The position numbers and the translations under genes are program-made. Shown piece by piece: positions 34,101-49,100 of a stretch of 64,000 nucleotides of DNA. The notes under the pieces were generated by a model. That model was not told the origin of the DNA. It was given only the letters and a program-made list of their open reading frames with translations, and searched no databases. The stretch's first letter is position 1; the number at the start of each line of letters is the position of its first letter. Location of the stretch: contig NC_080422.1 in NCBI RefSeq assembly GCF_029873635.1, positions 1,964,001 through 2,028,000 on the forward strand. The letters are read 5' to 3'. The DNA comes from Malania oleifera (Eukaryota > Streptophyta > Magnoliopsida > Santalales > Ximeniaceae).

Positions 34101-37100
34101 AATAAAAGCAGACCAATCACACTGAACATCTTCAAGACATAATCCCTTGAGACAACCAGCAGCAACAGCCCATAAAGAAGCTAAATACTGAATCTTATCC
34201 CAAGCAAAAACTATAGAAGTCTTCTTCCCCTTAAAAATGTGATTGTTCCTACATCAACACTACCAATTCTCACTTCAACACAATTCTCCAGATAATCTAA
34301 GTCATAGAAAGTTTAGCTATCAAAGAAAGGTGTTTTTTTAAGTGAAGCTTCAAACTCTTCCTTTTATGCATCATTAGTGTGAGTCATATGATTCAATCAA
34401 GTTGTTATAACTTCAAGGAGACAAGTCAACAGGTGCTACGGTACAACTATTTGTCTATTAAGCCTAAACTGCAAAGGGCTTGAATCTCCTTAAACAAAGC
34501 AAGATTTTCGCACCTCAACCTAATTGGGATTGCATTTCTATTTTTTTAATCTTTTTTATTTTTATTTTCATATATTTGTGCTGTGAGTATTTTCACAAGA
34601 AGTCTAAGGAAATTCAACAAATGAAACCCTTTAATATTGGAAGTGGTGTTATGGGTTGATAGCTACAGAAATCTCTCAACTTCCAAAGCCATGTGATAAC
34701 CCTCAAAAAGAGTAATAGGTCATTTTCAAATTTGCAAAATCATATGCTTTCTGATTTCATCCCTCAACCCTTCTTGAACATAATCACCACTTTATGTTCC
34801 TCACTAAGAGCACACTGAGAAGTAAGGTCCCCAAATTTTTTAAGGTATTAATTGGTGATCACTAGAAGAAAGTTGCAAAAGCCTTGGTCCACTAATTGCT
34901 CTCAATAAGAATGTGGGGCATACTTCTCTTTAGAATATATCTCATTTTAGATCAACTGGTAATAGGTGGTCCTCCAAGATAATTTTTGTCCCTTATTAAT
35001 TTTTGCTAAACCAAGAAATTTGATTTAGCTGTGCAAATAATTTAGGGCTCACCCAATCCATACCCATTAAAATAACTCTCCATGTCATCCAATCAATCGA
35101 AGAAAAATTGTTGTTGAGAAATGCCAACTCATGGGAACTAGATATGTGGAATTGACTCATTATCTTTTTTTGAACAAAAACCAAACTAATAAGCAACATT
35201 AAATTTATTTTTGTGGAGTCTAAGTAGTGTAAGTTCATACAACATTACCCAATCAAAGGTCCTTGCACTGACTTTGAAGTTTTGAGAGATTCTTCAAAAT
35301 TTTGACTTTAATTTCTCCTAGATGCTCCAAAAGAAGTCCACTCGTAAACTTGGAAAGAGGTGCTGGCACACTGAATTTACCCTCCAAAAATATGTATTGA
35401 ACAATCAAAGATGAACTTCTTCAAAGCAACATCAGAATCTCAAGAAAGAAAAGTAATTTGTTGCAGGAAATCTCAAGTTATCACAGCTGAGTCTCAAAGC
35501 AATGCAGGTAGACTTAATTCATCCAGTGTTGGTGCTGAAACTATCCTCCAAACATGTAACATGCCTAGCACTTGAATTTTCTCCAATTTAGCTTCCAGAT
35601 CTCAGGGAAAAAAATGAAAATATCGCGGTTGGAAACAATTACTGGTCAATCTGAAAGCAGAAGAAGACTGGCAGTTTATCCCATGTGTGTCACCAGCAGA
35701 TGGGGTGGATGGGCCTCTGACATGGCTTCTCCAGCAATAAACTTCCGGCTGGCAGTAGATCAAGGGGTGGTGATTTCAGTGATGGTGGTGGTGTTCCAAA
35801 GAAAACTTCAGGAAGTATAGGATTTTGAATGGTGATCAGCCGCAAGAGGTTTGGCGGACTTCATCGGTGATTGGGTGGTGATGAAATTTCAGGGGATGAG
35901 CTCCAGGGGTTTCTGTTCTTAATGGTATGGGTGGTGTTGTGAAATGTTGGCAGCAAATTAGGTTTTGAATTCAAGGAACACGATAGTAATTTTGTGAAAA
36001 GCTGCAGATGATGAACAGTGCCCTGTGTGGTGAATTGGTGATTGTGTTTTGCTCTGATGCCAAATTGATGTCGAACAAGCAACAAATAGATGTAGGACAG
36101 ATATAGAAACAGAATAGGAAGAGAATTGAGGGAGAGAAACTGAGAAGGAAGAGAAAACGAAGAACTAAGAAGGGAGAGCAAAGCAAGAAAATGTAGCCAA
36201 AAGAGACACTAGGGCAGATTTTAGGAACAGATTAGATACTTAAAGACTAGACAGAACATGGAAAGAAGGAGGAAGAAGAAGAAGTAACTAGAGTAGAGGG
36301 GCCACAGCAGAGAAAAAAAAAAAAGGAAAGGGGAGGGGAGGTTGCACAAAGGAGGGAGGGAAATCAGTTAAAGAAATCAGAGTCAAATGATAACTGATTC
36401 TAATACAATAGAAACAAAGTAAATATACACTGAGTAATACAACTAAAACACATAATTACAAAATAACCCCAACTAAAACAAATAATTGTAAAATAACCCA
36501 AAAGTACTTAAATACACAAAATAAACATAAACTAAACTTCTAAAATAACCCAAATATCCCAAACTAAAATAAAAATCTTGGCTACATGATAAACATCTGA
36601 AGTTCTCCATTGGTGGTTCTCCATCAAGAAGAGAAGAGAGAATCCTCAAAGAGAAAGAGAGCGAGAGAGAGAGAGAGAATTACAAAATAACCCCAACTAA
36701 GACATATAATTACAAAGTAACCCTTGTAAATAACTTCTTTTTTCTTTTACCTCTATTTAAATATACAATAATGTATTAATTGTGGTCTGCAATCAAATAT
36801 TAATTACTTGCTTTATAGACTTTTATTATCATAATTTTTCTCAGGGATTGGACCGTGTGCACGTGCACCTAGCCGCCCAGGATTGATCACAAGACAAATG
36901 GCAGACCCCTTGATCAATCCTAGATCCTGGGACATTGTAGAGAGATTTGGTTTTGTGGGCTCAAACCAGGGTCTGTTAATGGTAACCCAGTCCCCTTAAC
37001 CTTCCCTTAGCTTGCTCAAGTGTCGCCCACGATACACGACATTTTCTTATTCTTTCTTTTTGCTACATGTCATTACATTATTGGATAACTTAAGTTCTTT

Positions 37101-40100
37101 TCCTCCCATTGGTTGAATCCTATGCAAAGCCATGATTATTCTCTCAAAGGATAATAGTCTCACCCCTGATTATCAGTATAACCACCTTTCTCACTTAGGG
37201 GAATCTTTTGACTGTCATTGCTCATCTAATATTTTGTCTCTCTAACCTAGAGCTTCTCTCTCTAAAGTCTAAAGCACTTATCATCCCTATGCTATCCTGC
37301 TTCCACCAAACAATTGAGCTCTTAACGGTTACTTGGTTCTTCTCTCTTGGCAGCCTCCTCTCTACATCCATTACTTGTACGCAATACTGCCTTCCACATC
37401 CAAGAACCCACGAAGTACTTAAAATACACAAAATTAACCTAAATTAACTGAACTTTTAATACCAGAATTTTCCCAAATCAAAATGAAAATCATAGCTACA
37501 ATATAAACATCTAAAGTTCTCCATTGAGGGATCTCTATCAAAATACTAGTGAAGAGGAAAGAATTTGAATCTTACCAAGAGATTAAGCTACGAGGGAGTT
37601 CAAGGGTTGTCAAGCCAAAGAACTTAGGGCCTCATTTTTTAACTCATTTGGTTGATCAAGATCTAGAATTTTTTGCTGAAGCAATGTCATCTCCTAATGC
37701 TCCATGTTGGCGAGAAGAAATTGATAATGCAATGCATTCTATCATGCCCAGTAACACTTGGACACTGTTTGATCTTCCTCCTACTATCACCCCATAGGTT
37801 GTAAGTGAGTTTTCATGAAGAAGTTGAAAATATACAGGACCTTTGATAAATATAAGGTTAGCTTGGTAGCAAAAGGATTGCCCAAAAACAAAAAAAATTG
37901 ACTATTTTGATACTTTTGCTCCAATGACTCAAATTATGTCCATCAAGTTTCTTCTCGCTTTGGTCTCAATTCATTGTCTAATTGTTCATTGGATGGATGT
38001 TATATAGGTTTCCTTAATACAATATTGATGAAGAAAGTTTACATGGCACAACTAGAAGGTTTCATCTTGTCAGGGCAAGAATCTAAAGTTTGTGAACTAC
38101 ATTAATTGCACTATTGCCTAAAACAAGCTCTGAAGCAATGGCATCAAAAGTTCATCAAAGTGATTCTCTCAAATGGTTAAAAGATAATTGGAGGTGATAT
38201 ATCATATATGTATGTTTAGAAGATTTGAAGGTGATTCTAGAGTTTTGGTTTGCATATATGTCAATGACATCCTTATATTTGAAACCAATCTTGAGAGGCT
38301 AAATAAATTTTTTCTTCTCAACTTGAGATGGAAGATCTTGGTGGAGCCAATGTTATTTTGGGCATCAAGATCTAAGGTGAGACAATGGTTTGACACCTTC
38401 TCAATCTAGTTAGTAGCTACATTGAGAAACTACTCAAGAAATATAGCCATTTGGATGATAAACCTGCACCAACACCATTTGATCCTAATGTTAAGCTGGT
38501 CTAAGACCACGGTGCATCTAAAGATCAATATGTGCACTCTTGCTGGTATTCTCATGTATGTGATGCACTATACCAGACCAATTATTGCTTTTGTACTCAG
38601 TGTGCTTAGTAAATTTAACATGTAATCCTAGAATTGATCATTGGCAAGCTTCAATTTGTATGTTGAGATATCTCAAAGGTACAATTAGTTTTAGGTTACA
38701 CTTATAAACTTCCCTATTCATATTGACATATTTCATGGAAATCAAAGAAACAAACGATGCATCTCTCAATCTTCTATGAAATTTGAGTTTATAGCTCTCT
38801 CTTCTAGACAGAAAGCTGCTTGGCCTCAAAGTACCTAGGTTGATATTCGATATGGATTCAGCCTTTGCCTCCTTTGAGCATTTATTGTGATAATCAGGCT
38901 ACAAGTGATTGATGGAACTGAAAGAGCACAATCATGTGCAAGGGCTCTTAGCTGGTGATGTCATTTGTACTCGTACATATCAAGTACAAATTCATCTTCG
39001 CTGACCCTTTATCCTAAGGTCTAAGAAAGGACTTGGTTTCAGCAACTTATACAGGAATGAGATTGAAGCTTGTAATGAAATAAAGTGTACTACATAGAAA
39101 CCAACCTGCTAATTTTGTTTTCTCCCAGTTCAATGGAATTCAATGGGATACAAAATTAAAGTAAATCTACTTGGACGGTACATTGATAATTCCTTCTTTG
39201 GCTTCATTACATGTTTCATAATGAGCTAGTTCCTACTCTTAAGTCAAAGGTTGAGATTTACTTCTCTTAATGAGTCTATGGACCATGTTTGGTTAGAGTA
39301 AGTAAGAGTAGGACTAATATCTAGCTATGGGTAGGATGATATTTAGTTCCCATAATAAAATCCGTAAACTGATCTATGAGTTGGGCCATAGACTGATATA
39401 TGAGTTGAAGTGAGCAAGTCATCTCTGATGGTTTTGCTAAACTGGAAGTGGAGCTCCATAGGGCTTGGACTAGCTTAGTCCTTAACACACTTAATAGTTT
39501 GGATCCCAGGCATGTTGCTGTAATATGTCAAAAATTTTATATTTTATCTCTACACAAGAGTGTCAGTGTGGATTTAAAATGCTTACACTAGGTAATGGTT
39601 CAAGTCCAAAAGACACCATTATTGATGCAAATGACTGTCCCTCGTGTAAATTTTTAGCTAAAAAATTTTAAAACAAGTGGGGGATTGTTGGAATATCTTT
39701 CAAATGTTACTTCAAGAAAGTAGCAAAAATCACAAGAGAAGCAAGGTACACACAATGTTTTATAAGTATGTTATATTTTAAAAGATTTGTGTACTTATTA
39801 ATATGGCATTTAATATGATTAACGTATATTATTGGTATCGATAATAAAAAAAAAGATACTTGGACATATAATACTAAGATTCAAAAGAGAAGAGCATCAC
39901 TCATGCCAGACATTGGTTATTAGTTAGTTGAATCATGGAGATAATGCTGTCATTTGTTCTTTTTCTTGCTCATTTAAGAGGCTTCAACTATCTTCTAGAA
40001 GTGTGTTTGTCCGTGCCTTTAAGCCTAAAGAACACTAATATTTTCTGTTTCGTGTTAATTTGTTTCAGGTGATGATACTTATATCATGTTAGGCTAGATA

Positions 40101-43100
40101 CAAAAGAATGAGAAAGAGAAATTTATAAACTTGCTAGAGCTGGAGAAAGGAAATGCAAAGATTTAAGTGATGTAAAATATATAAAGTACAAGAATTAGAA
40201 TGTCTTAACTAGAGAAAAAGACATAAAAGAGAGGTGGTGAAGATACTTTGATAAGTTGTTCAATGAAAATCAAAATGAAAGATTGAATTTGGAAGAGGCA
40301 AATGAGGAAAAGACTAAAAATAGAAGATTTATTTGCAAAATTAGAGTCCTTAAAGACAAGATGGCGTTAAGAAAAGAAGAGAAATGGGAAACCTATAGGA
40401 CTAGATAACATACCAATTGAAGTTTGGAAATGTTGAGGGGATAAAGGAAATATTTGGCTAACTAATCTTTTCAACATTATTATAAAAACCAAGAAAATGT
40501 CAGAAGAATTGAGGAAAAGCACGTTAATACCTTTATACAAAATCAAAGATAATATACAAAATTGTAAAAAACTATCATGGAATTAAGATTATGAATCATA
40601 TGATTAAATTATAGAAAAGGGTAATTGAACAAAGAATAAGACTAGAAATGAGAATTTAATAGAATCAATTTGGTTTTATGCCTAGGAGATCAACAAACAG
40701 AAGCTATTTATCTTTTAAGAAGATTAATGGAAAAATTTAGAGAAAAGAAGAGGGGTTTGCATATGGTTTTTATTGACCTAGAAAAAGTATATGATAAAGT
40801 AGTTAGGAAAGTTCTTTGGGGGGACTTAGAAAAGAAGGGGGTTTGCAATAGATATACTAAGGTCATTAAGGGTATGTATGATAGAATAGTGACTAGAATT
40901 ACAACTGTAGGAGGGGAATCTAAAGATTTTCCAATCACAATAGGTGTACATCAAGGTTCTACTTAGAATCTTTTATCTTTCTACTTTAGTGATTGATAAA
41001 CTTACTATGAATATCCAAAACGAGATCCCTTGGTGTATGCTATTTGTAGATGATATTGTGTTGATTGATAAAAGTAGAAACGTAATGGAATCTACGTTAG
41101 AACTTTGGAGAACCGAATTAGAGTCCAAATATTTTAGGGTAAGTAGGAATAAAACCGAGTGAATGAAATGTAATTTTGGTAACGTAAGGAGTAGTGAGGA
41201 GAAAATTAAACTTGATAATCAAGAAATTATTAGCACTAATAGATTTCAATATCTTGGATCTATATGCAAGCGGAAGATAAAATTGAAGAAGATGCAATAC
41301 ATAGAATTAAAGCAAGTTGGGTAAAATGGAGGAGTGTGAGTCTGGCTAGGCTTTATGGTTTAGAATATTGGGCAACTAAAAAATAACATGTACAAAAAGT
41401 AAAAATTGCCAAAATGTGAATATTTAAGGTGGGTGGGGGAGAAAGCTAAAGAGATTGGTAAATCGAGATTTAAACTTTGGTACACTAGAAAAAGAAAAAA
41501 CACAAGAATGGGGTAAGAATTATTGTAGACAAAAATTTAAAAAATAGCTTTGTAAATGTATATAAGGTAGGAGATAGAATTATAAAAATCAAGATGGTCT
41601 TAGGCCAATAGATAATAAATATCATTAATACTTATGCTCCTCAAGTAGGCTTGTCGGAAAATCTTAAGAGACAATTTTGAGAAAATATGGATAGTATTAT
41701 ACAAGGCATTTCAAGGATTAAGAAAATATTCATAGGAGCATATCTGAATAGACAAGTTGGAAAAGATAATAAAGGTTATAAGAGGATATATAGAGGATAT
41801 GGATATGGAGAAAAAATTGAGTCTAGGGAGATGATCTTAAACTTCGCTATGCTATATGATTTATTTCAATGATTAGTTACTTTAAGAAGAGAGAAGAACA
41901 TTTAATAACCTTCAAAAGTGGACAAAATAAAAGTCAAATAAATTTTTTCTTAGCTAGGAGGGTAGATTGTTTATTATGTAAGGATTGTAAAGTTATCCCA
42001 GGTGAAAGCTTAACCATACAACATAAAGTTTTAGTCTTAGATATATGTTTAAAAAAATGGAAGAGAGAGAATAAAATAACTCAGTGTAAGAGAACTAGAT
42101 GGTGGAACCTAAAGGAAGAAAATATAATACAATTTTAAGATAAAATGATCAAAGATGGTGAGTGGACTATAGAGGATTGTGTAGACACAAACACTCTTTG
42201 GAGTAGGATAGCTAGCTCTATTTAAAAAAATAGCAAAAAAGATTTTAGGTGAATCAAGAGGAAGACTCTCAAATAGCAAAGAAAGTTGGCGGCGGGATCA
42301 AGATGTTCAAAAAGCCGTAAAGACAAAAAGAATTTGGTATAAAACATGACAAAAATGTAGAAACATGGATAACTTTGAAAAGTATAAAGAGGCGAGAAAA
42401 AATACGAAAAGGCTGTTAGTGAAGCAAAACATTAAGCATTTAATAATTTGTATGATAGATTAGATGCAAAAGAAGGCGAAAGAGATATGTTTAAGCTTGC
42501 TAGAGCTAGAGGAAAAAAAAAAGTAAGGACTTAGATAATGTAAAATATATAAAAAGTTGTTATGAAAAGTATAAAAATTAATGGTCATCACCCCATCATT
42601 TTCCACCACCATAAATTATGTGCTATCCTTATTGCCCTATAAAAGAGTCCTCTCTCCCTCTCATTTTGAGACACACACAAAAAGCTTGAAGTGTGCAGAC
42701 GAATAGAAAGGGTGAGAGAAGAGAAGAGATAGAAAGAAAGAGACATATTTTGTACAAGCCCGGTTCCAAATCATCTTGTAATTCCTCCCAAGATAATTAA
42801 GTTTTTTATCCTATCCGCCCATGGAGCAGGCATAGCCAAACTACGTAAAATTTCTATCTCATATCTATTTATTTTTTTGTATCTTTTACAACACGTTATC
42901 AGCACGAGACTCTAACTATATGAGACATTTTTTTTAAATCACATTTAATTTATTTCTTGTAAGTTTTACTTCACAAGAGTATAATACTCTCCAGAAGTGA
43001 ATATGTCTTTTAAAGTTTAAAGAGTACCAATCTCCAGAAGAGATAGTAAGATAGACCTCCTAAAGAGGCTATGCATCTAGTCTCTAGAAGAAACGGTAAA

Positions 43101-46100
43101 TATTTACCTCCTAAAGAGAGTATATTTTTAACCTCCCGAAAAGATGTTAAAATTGACATCCTAAAAAGGTGAGACGTTTATCCTTAAGATGAGGTAGTAC
43201 ATTTAACCTCCGGAAGAGATGGTAAATTATTACCCATCTTCATATTGTAATTGAAATCATACTCCTGAAGAGTACAAATTGAGAAAAAAAAAAAATAATG
43301 TTCCTGAAAAAACATATTTAAGTACCCCCAGAAGCGTGGAAGTAATATTATATCCATTATTATCTTAGTTTTATTTCAATTTTTACATTTTATTTTTCTA
43401 AATTGTCTTATTATTGTTAATTTATTCACATGTCGAACCTAAGTAAAGTTGACTTTGTTCCCCTTGATATCAAAGGCAACAATTATTTATTATGGAACCT
43501 TGATGTTGATATCCATCTAAATGCAATGAACTTGGAAAACACCATTTTAGAAGGAAATACCGCACCCCTACAATATCGCGCAAAAGCTATGATCTTCCTC
43601 CGTCATCATTTAGATAAAGAATTAAAGACTGGATACCTCAATATCAAAGACCCACTTATCTTATGGAAAAATTTAAGGATAAATTTGACCATCAAATAAC
43701 TGTGATTTTACCAAATACTCGACATGAATGGTTGCACCTGAGGTTGCAAGATTTTAAAACAGTCAACGAATATAACTCAGTTCTGTATAAGATTAGCTCG
43801 AAACTAAAATTATGTGGTGAAAATATTATTGATGAAGACATGCTTGAAAAGACATTTACTACTTTCCATCCCACTAATGTGCTCCTGCAGCAGCAATATA
43901 GGGAGAGAAAATTTACTAAATTTTCTGAACCTATATCATGTGTTCTTGTTGTTGAGTAAAATAACGAGTTTTTGATGAAAAATCACCAAACTCATCCAAC
44001 TGGTTCAACCCCATTCCCTGAAGTGAATATAAATACATCTCGTGATCGAGGACGAGGTTGCAGGCATGGTCGTGGGCATGGTCGTAACTGTGGTCGAAAT
44101 AATCACTGCCATCGATGTGAAGCTGCAATCCCCCAAAAGAGGGATGGCCTCCAGAAGCAGGCTAATGATCAAGATCAACGACTCAAGCATCATGAAAATA
44201 AATGCTAGATGCGGAGGAAAAGGTCATTGGTCACGTACCTGTTGTACGCCCAAACACATGATAGATCTATACCAAGCCTCTATAAAAGAAAAAGAAAAGA
44301 GTAAAGAAATTGAAACAAAATTTACTAATAGTGTTGTTCCAATAGACCTTGATGCTGGACCATCCAACTCTGTTTATCTTGATGTTGCTGATTTCCTTGT
44401 AAATGAAGATGAAAATATTGATGTAATATTTTAAGATATAAAGTAAGCAATATTGTATTTGGATTTCAATAAATAAATTATCGTATTTATTGTTGCTATG
44501 ATCAATTATAATAATGGGTTTTTAGAATATGTATTGTAGCGTGGATTGTCCTAAAGCTTTGATCAAATCTAAGATGTCTATGGAAGAAGTTTGTTTAGCT
44601 AACAGTACTACAACACACACAATTCTTCGAGATAGGAAATATTTCCATTAATTGAATATATCTTCAACAAATGTTAATACTATCTGGTTCTACAAATTTG
44701 ATTGAAGACTCCGGAAGAGCTAATATAAAGTTACCAAATGGTACTTTATTACAAATTAATGAAGCTTTATATTCCAATAGATCCAGAAGAAATCTGTTAA
44801 GCTTTAAATATTTAAGACTCAATGAAAATCACATTGAAACTACAAATGAATACAGTTAAGAATTCCTTTATATTACTTCTATTATTTCTATGAATAAACA
44901 AATTTTAGAAAAACTACCAACTTTCTTCAGGATTGTATTATACAAAGATTAAAGCAGTTGAATCATATAATGTCTTGCACCAAAAGTGAAAAGACCCATA
45001 GTTATTTACACTTTGGCATGATCGCCTTGGACATCCTAGAGATGTAATGATGCGAAGAATCATTAAAAATTCACATAGTCATCCACTAAAGAACTAGAAG
45101 ATTGTTTTATCAAGTAACTTCATGTGTACTACTTGCTTTCAAAGGAAATTAATTGTCAAACCATCTATTTCAAAGGTAAGTCTTGAATCTCCTAATTTCT
45201 TACAAAGAATTCATGGTGATAAATGCGAACTAATACATCCACCATCTACACCATTTAGATATTTCATGGTCTTAATTGATGCATCTACTAAATGATCACA
45301 TGTTTTTCTACTTTCTACTCATAATATTGCATTTTCTATATTTCTTTCTCAACTGATTAGATTACGAACTCATTTTCCCGATTATCCAATTAAAGCAATT
45401 CGTTTGGATAATACTAGTGAATTTACATCCCAAACTTTTGATAACTATTGCATGTCACTTGGAATAGATGTTGAACATCTTGTTACTCATACCCATACAC
45501 AAAATGGTTTAGCTGAATCTTTTATTAAGAGACTTCAACTCATTGCTAAATCTATGATTATGAGAACCAAATTGTCTTTATCTATTTGGGGACATACTAT
45601 TATTCATGCTGCATATTTAGTTCGTATAGGTCAACTGCTTACAATAAACTTTCACCCATGCAATTAGTTTCTGGGCAACAACCCGATATTTCTTATTTAA
45701 GAACTTTTGGTTGTGCAGCATATGTTCCTATTGCCCCTCCTCAAAGAACTAAAATGGGTCCTCAACATAAACTTGGTATCTATGTTGGTTTTGATTTCCC
45801 TTCTATTATTAGATATCTTGAACTTTTAACAAGTGATTTGTTTAAAACACGGTTTCAAGATTGTCATTTTGATGAAACAGTATTCCCTACATTAGGGGGA
45901 GCAAAATTAGTGTCTGAAGCACAACATGAAATCACATAGAAAGCTATGAGTTTATCTCATTTAGATTCTCGAACAAATCAAAGTGAACTTGAAGTTCAGA
46001 AGATTATACATTTGCAAGGGATTGCAAACCAGTTACTAGATTCTTTTGTAGATATCAACGTCATACTAAAATCTCATATACTTGCTGCAAATATTCCAGC

Positions 46101-49100
46101 ATGTATTGATGTCCTTGAAGAACAACAACTGGCTAATAAACCTAAACCGCAAGTTAAGTGTGGAAGGTCTGTTGGTGCAAAAGATAAAACTCCCAGAAGG
46201 AGAAAATTGAAATCTGTAAACACTCCATACGAGGTTATACAGGTGGATAATCCATTCAACATTCACAAACCCGTTTCTCCTAAAAATTGAATCCCTATTA
46301 TAGAACCTCCTGAAAAGGAATCTCCTGAAGAGAAAACTCCTCAAGAGACATCCCTTGAAAAGGGACAACTACCTAAAAGAAATAATAAGATCGCAATTCA
46401 TTATATAGGAGAAATGTGGGACAAAAATAAAGTTGTTGTCAACAACATATTTGCATATGCAGTAGCTACTGACATTACCAGAAGTAATGAGGATCCTGAA
46501 CCTAAATCTGTTAATGAATAATGATATAGAAATGATTGACCAAAAAGGAAAGAGTCTATCACAGCAGAATTAAACTCTCTATTAAAAAAAGAAGTCTTTG
46601 GACATGTAGTTCAGCCACCAGAAGATGTCCAACCAGTTGGATATAAATGGGTATTTGTGCGCAAGCGAAATGAAAATAATGAAATTACTCGATATAAAGC
46701 AAGGCTTGTGGCACAAGGTTTTTCGCAGAAACTCGGAATTGATTATGAGGAGACATATTCTCTCGTAATGGATAGAATCACTTTCAGATTCTTAATTAGG
46801 CTAGCAGTCGTTGAACGACTGAGCATGCGTCTTATGGACGTAGTAACAACATACCTATATGGATTGTTGGATATGAAATTTATATGAAAATCCCTAAAGG
46901 ATTTAAATTGCCTGAAGCAAAACCCAGAAATTTATATTCAATTAAACTTCAATGTTTATTATATAGATTAAAGCAATCTAGACGCATGTGGTACAATCGA
47001 TTAAGCGAGTACGTTGTCTAAGAAGGATTCGTAAATGATCCAATTTGTCCATGCGTTTTTATTAAAAAATTAGAATCTGGATTTACTATAATTGTTGTTT
47101 ATGTTGATGATTTGAATTTAGTTGGGACTCCTGAAGAGCTCACTAAAGTTGTTAATTATTTAATGGTGGAATTTGAGATGAAAGATTTAGGAAAGAAAAA
47201 ATATTGTCTTGGCCTACAGATTGAACATCTAAATGGCGGAATTCTTGTTCATCAATCTAAATATACCAAAAAAATATTAAGGCAGTTCTATATGGACAAA
47301 GTTCATCCTTTGGGATCTCCAATGATGGTGCGATCACTTGATGTTAAGAAGGATTCATTTCAACCTCATGATGAGGGGGAGGAATTACTTGGTCCTTAAG
47401 TATCATATTTAAATGTCGTCGCCTCTTTGATGTATCTGGTCAATTGTACAAGACCCGACATTGCATTTGTTATAAATCTACTAGCAAGATATAGCTCTGC
47501 TCCTACTCGGCGACATTGAAATGGAATTAAGCACATTCTACGCTATTTGAGAGGTACATTTGATTTGAGTCTATTCTACTCATTTGATTCCAAGTCTCAA
47601 CTAGTAGGATATGCAGATGTTGGATATCTATCTGATTCTCACAATACTAAATCTCAAATTGGATATGAATTTCTTTACGAAAAAATTGCTATGTCTTAGA
47701 AATCAATAAAGCAGATGATTACAGCAACATCCTCCAATCATTCTGAAATACTAGTTATCCATGAAGCTAATAGAGAATACGTGTGGCTCAAATCAATGAT
47801 TTCTCATATCCAAGCAAATTGTGGTCTTCAATCAATCAAGGGTATTCCAACAGGTTTTATATGAAGACAATGCTATATGTATAGCTCAACTAAGAGAAGA
47901 ATACATAAAGGGTGACAAAACAAAGCATATCTCTCCAAAATTATTTTATACACAAGAACTCCAGAAGAATGGTGATATAGATGTTCAACAGATCCGATCA
48001 AGCGATAATCTAGAAAATTTGTTCACCAAAACTTTGCCTACTATAACATTCAAGAAATTGGTTCATCTCATTGGAATGAGATATTTTAAAGATTTTAGCA
48101 AAAAGAGTTAATATATAGGTGACATCCAAGGGGAAGTGTTATGAAAAGTATAAAAATTAATGATCGTCACCCCTTCATTTTCCACCACCATAAATTATGT
48201 GTTATCCTTATTGCCCTATAAAAGGACCCTCTCTCCCTCTCATTTTGATACACACACAAAAAGCTTGAAGTGTGCAGACGAATAGAAGGGATAAAAGAAA
48301 AGAAGAGATAGAAAGAAAGAGAAAATACTTTGTACAAGGCCGGTTCCAAATCATCTGGTAATTCTCCCCAAGATAGTGGAAGTTTTTTATCCCATCTGCT
48401 CGTGGAGTAGGCATAGCCTTACCACGTAAAATTTCTATCTTGTGTCTATTTATTTTTCTGCATCTTTTACAACAAAAGTGAAGATGATATTGTCTTAGTT
48501 AAGGAAGAGGACATAAAAGAAAGATTGTCAAATTACTTTAATAAGCTATTTAATGAAAACCAAATAGAAGGCTTAAACTTAGAATTGAAAAATGAATAAA
48601 AACTAAAAATATGAGATTTATTCGTAAGATTCAAGTTAACGAAGTTAAGTTTGCATTAAAAAAGATGCAAAATGGAAAAGTTATAGGACCGGATAACATT
48701 CCAATTGAAGTTTGGAAATGCTTAGGTGATAATGGAATTATATGGTTAACTAATTTATTTAACACAATTATAAAAACTAAGAAAATGACAAATGAATTGA
48801 GGAAAATCACTTTAATACTTATATACAAAAATAAAGGACATGTTCAAAATTGTAATAACTATCATGGATAAACTTATGAGTCATAAGATGAAACTATGGG
48901 AAAGGGTAGTTGAACAAAAATTAAATGCTAGAAACGAAGGTCTCAGAAAATCAATTTGGTTTTATGCTTGGGAGATCTACTATAGAAGTTATATATTTTT
49001 TAAGAAGATTAATAAAAAAGTTTTGAGAAAAGAAAAGGGATTTGTATATGATATTTATTGATGTCATTAAGGATATTGATGGGTTCTATAGTGGGTTTTA

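Larger units (their letters stand above)
42558..48474 (+). mobile_element. Full-length Copia element 1, nested in LINE copy B
   Basis: Both LTRs, the 5-bp target duplication AAAGT (42553-42557 and 48475-48479), a polypurine tract CCAAGGGGAAG (48126-48136) and all Copia domains in order are present. LINE copy B continues in register on either side, so this insertion is younger than the LINE. Its gene is broken many times. Confidence 0.93.

Noticed and set aside
36090..36370. Purine-rich stretch that might pair with the pyrimidine tract at 33585-33965
   Set aside because: Similarity appears compositional. I could not align specific landmarks in order.
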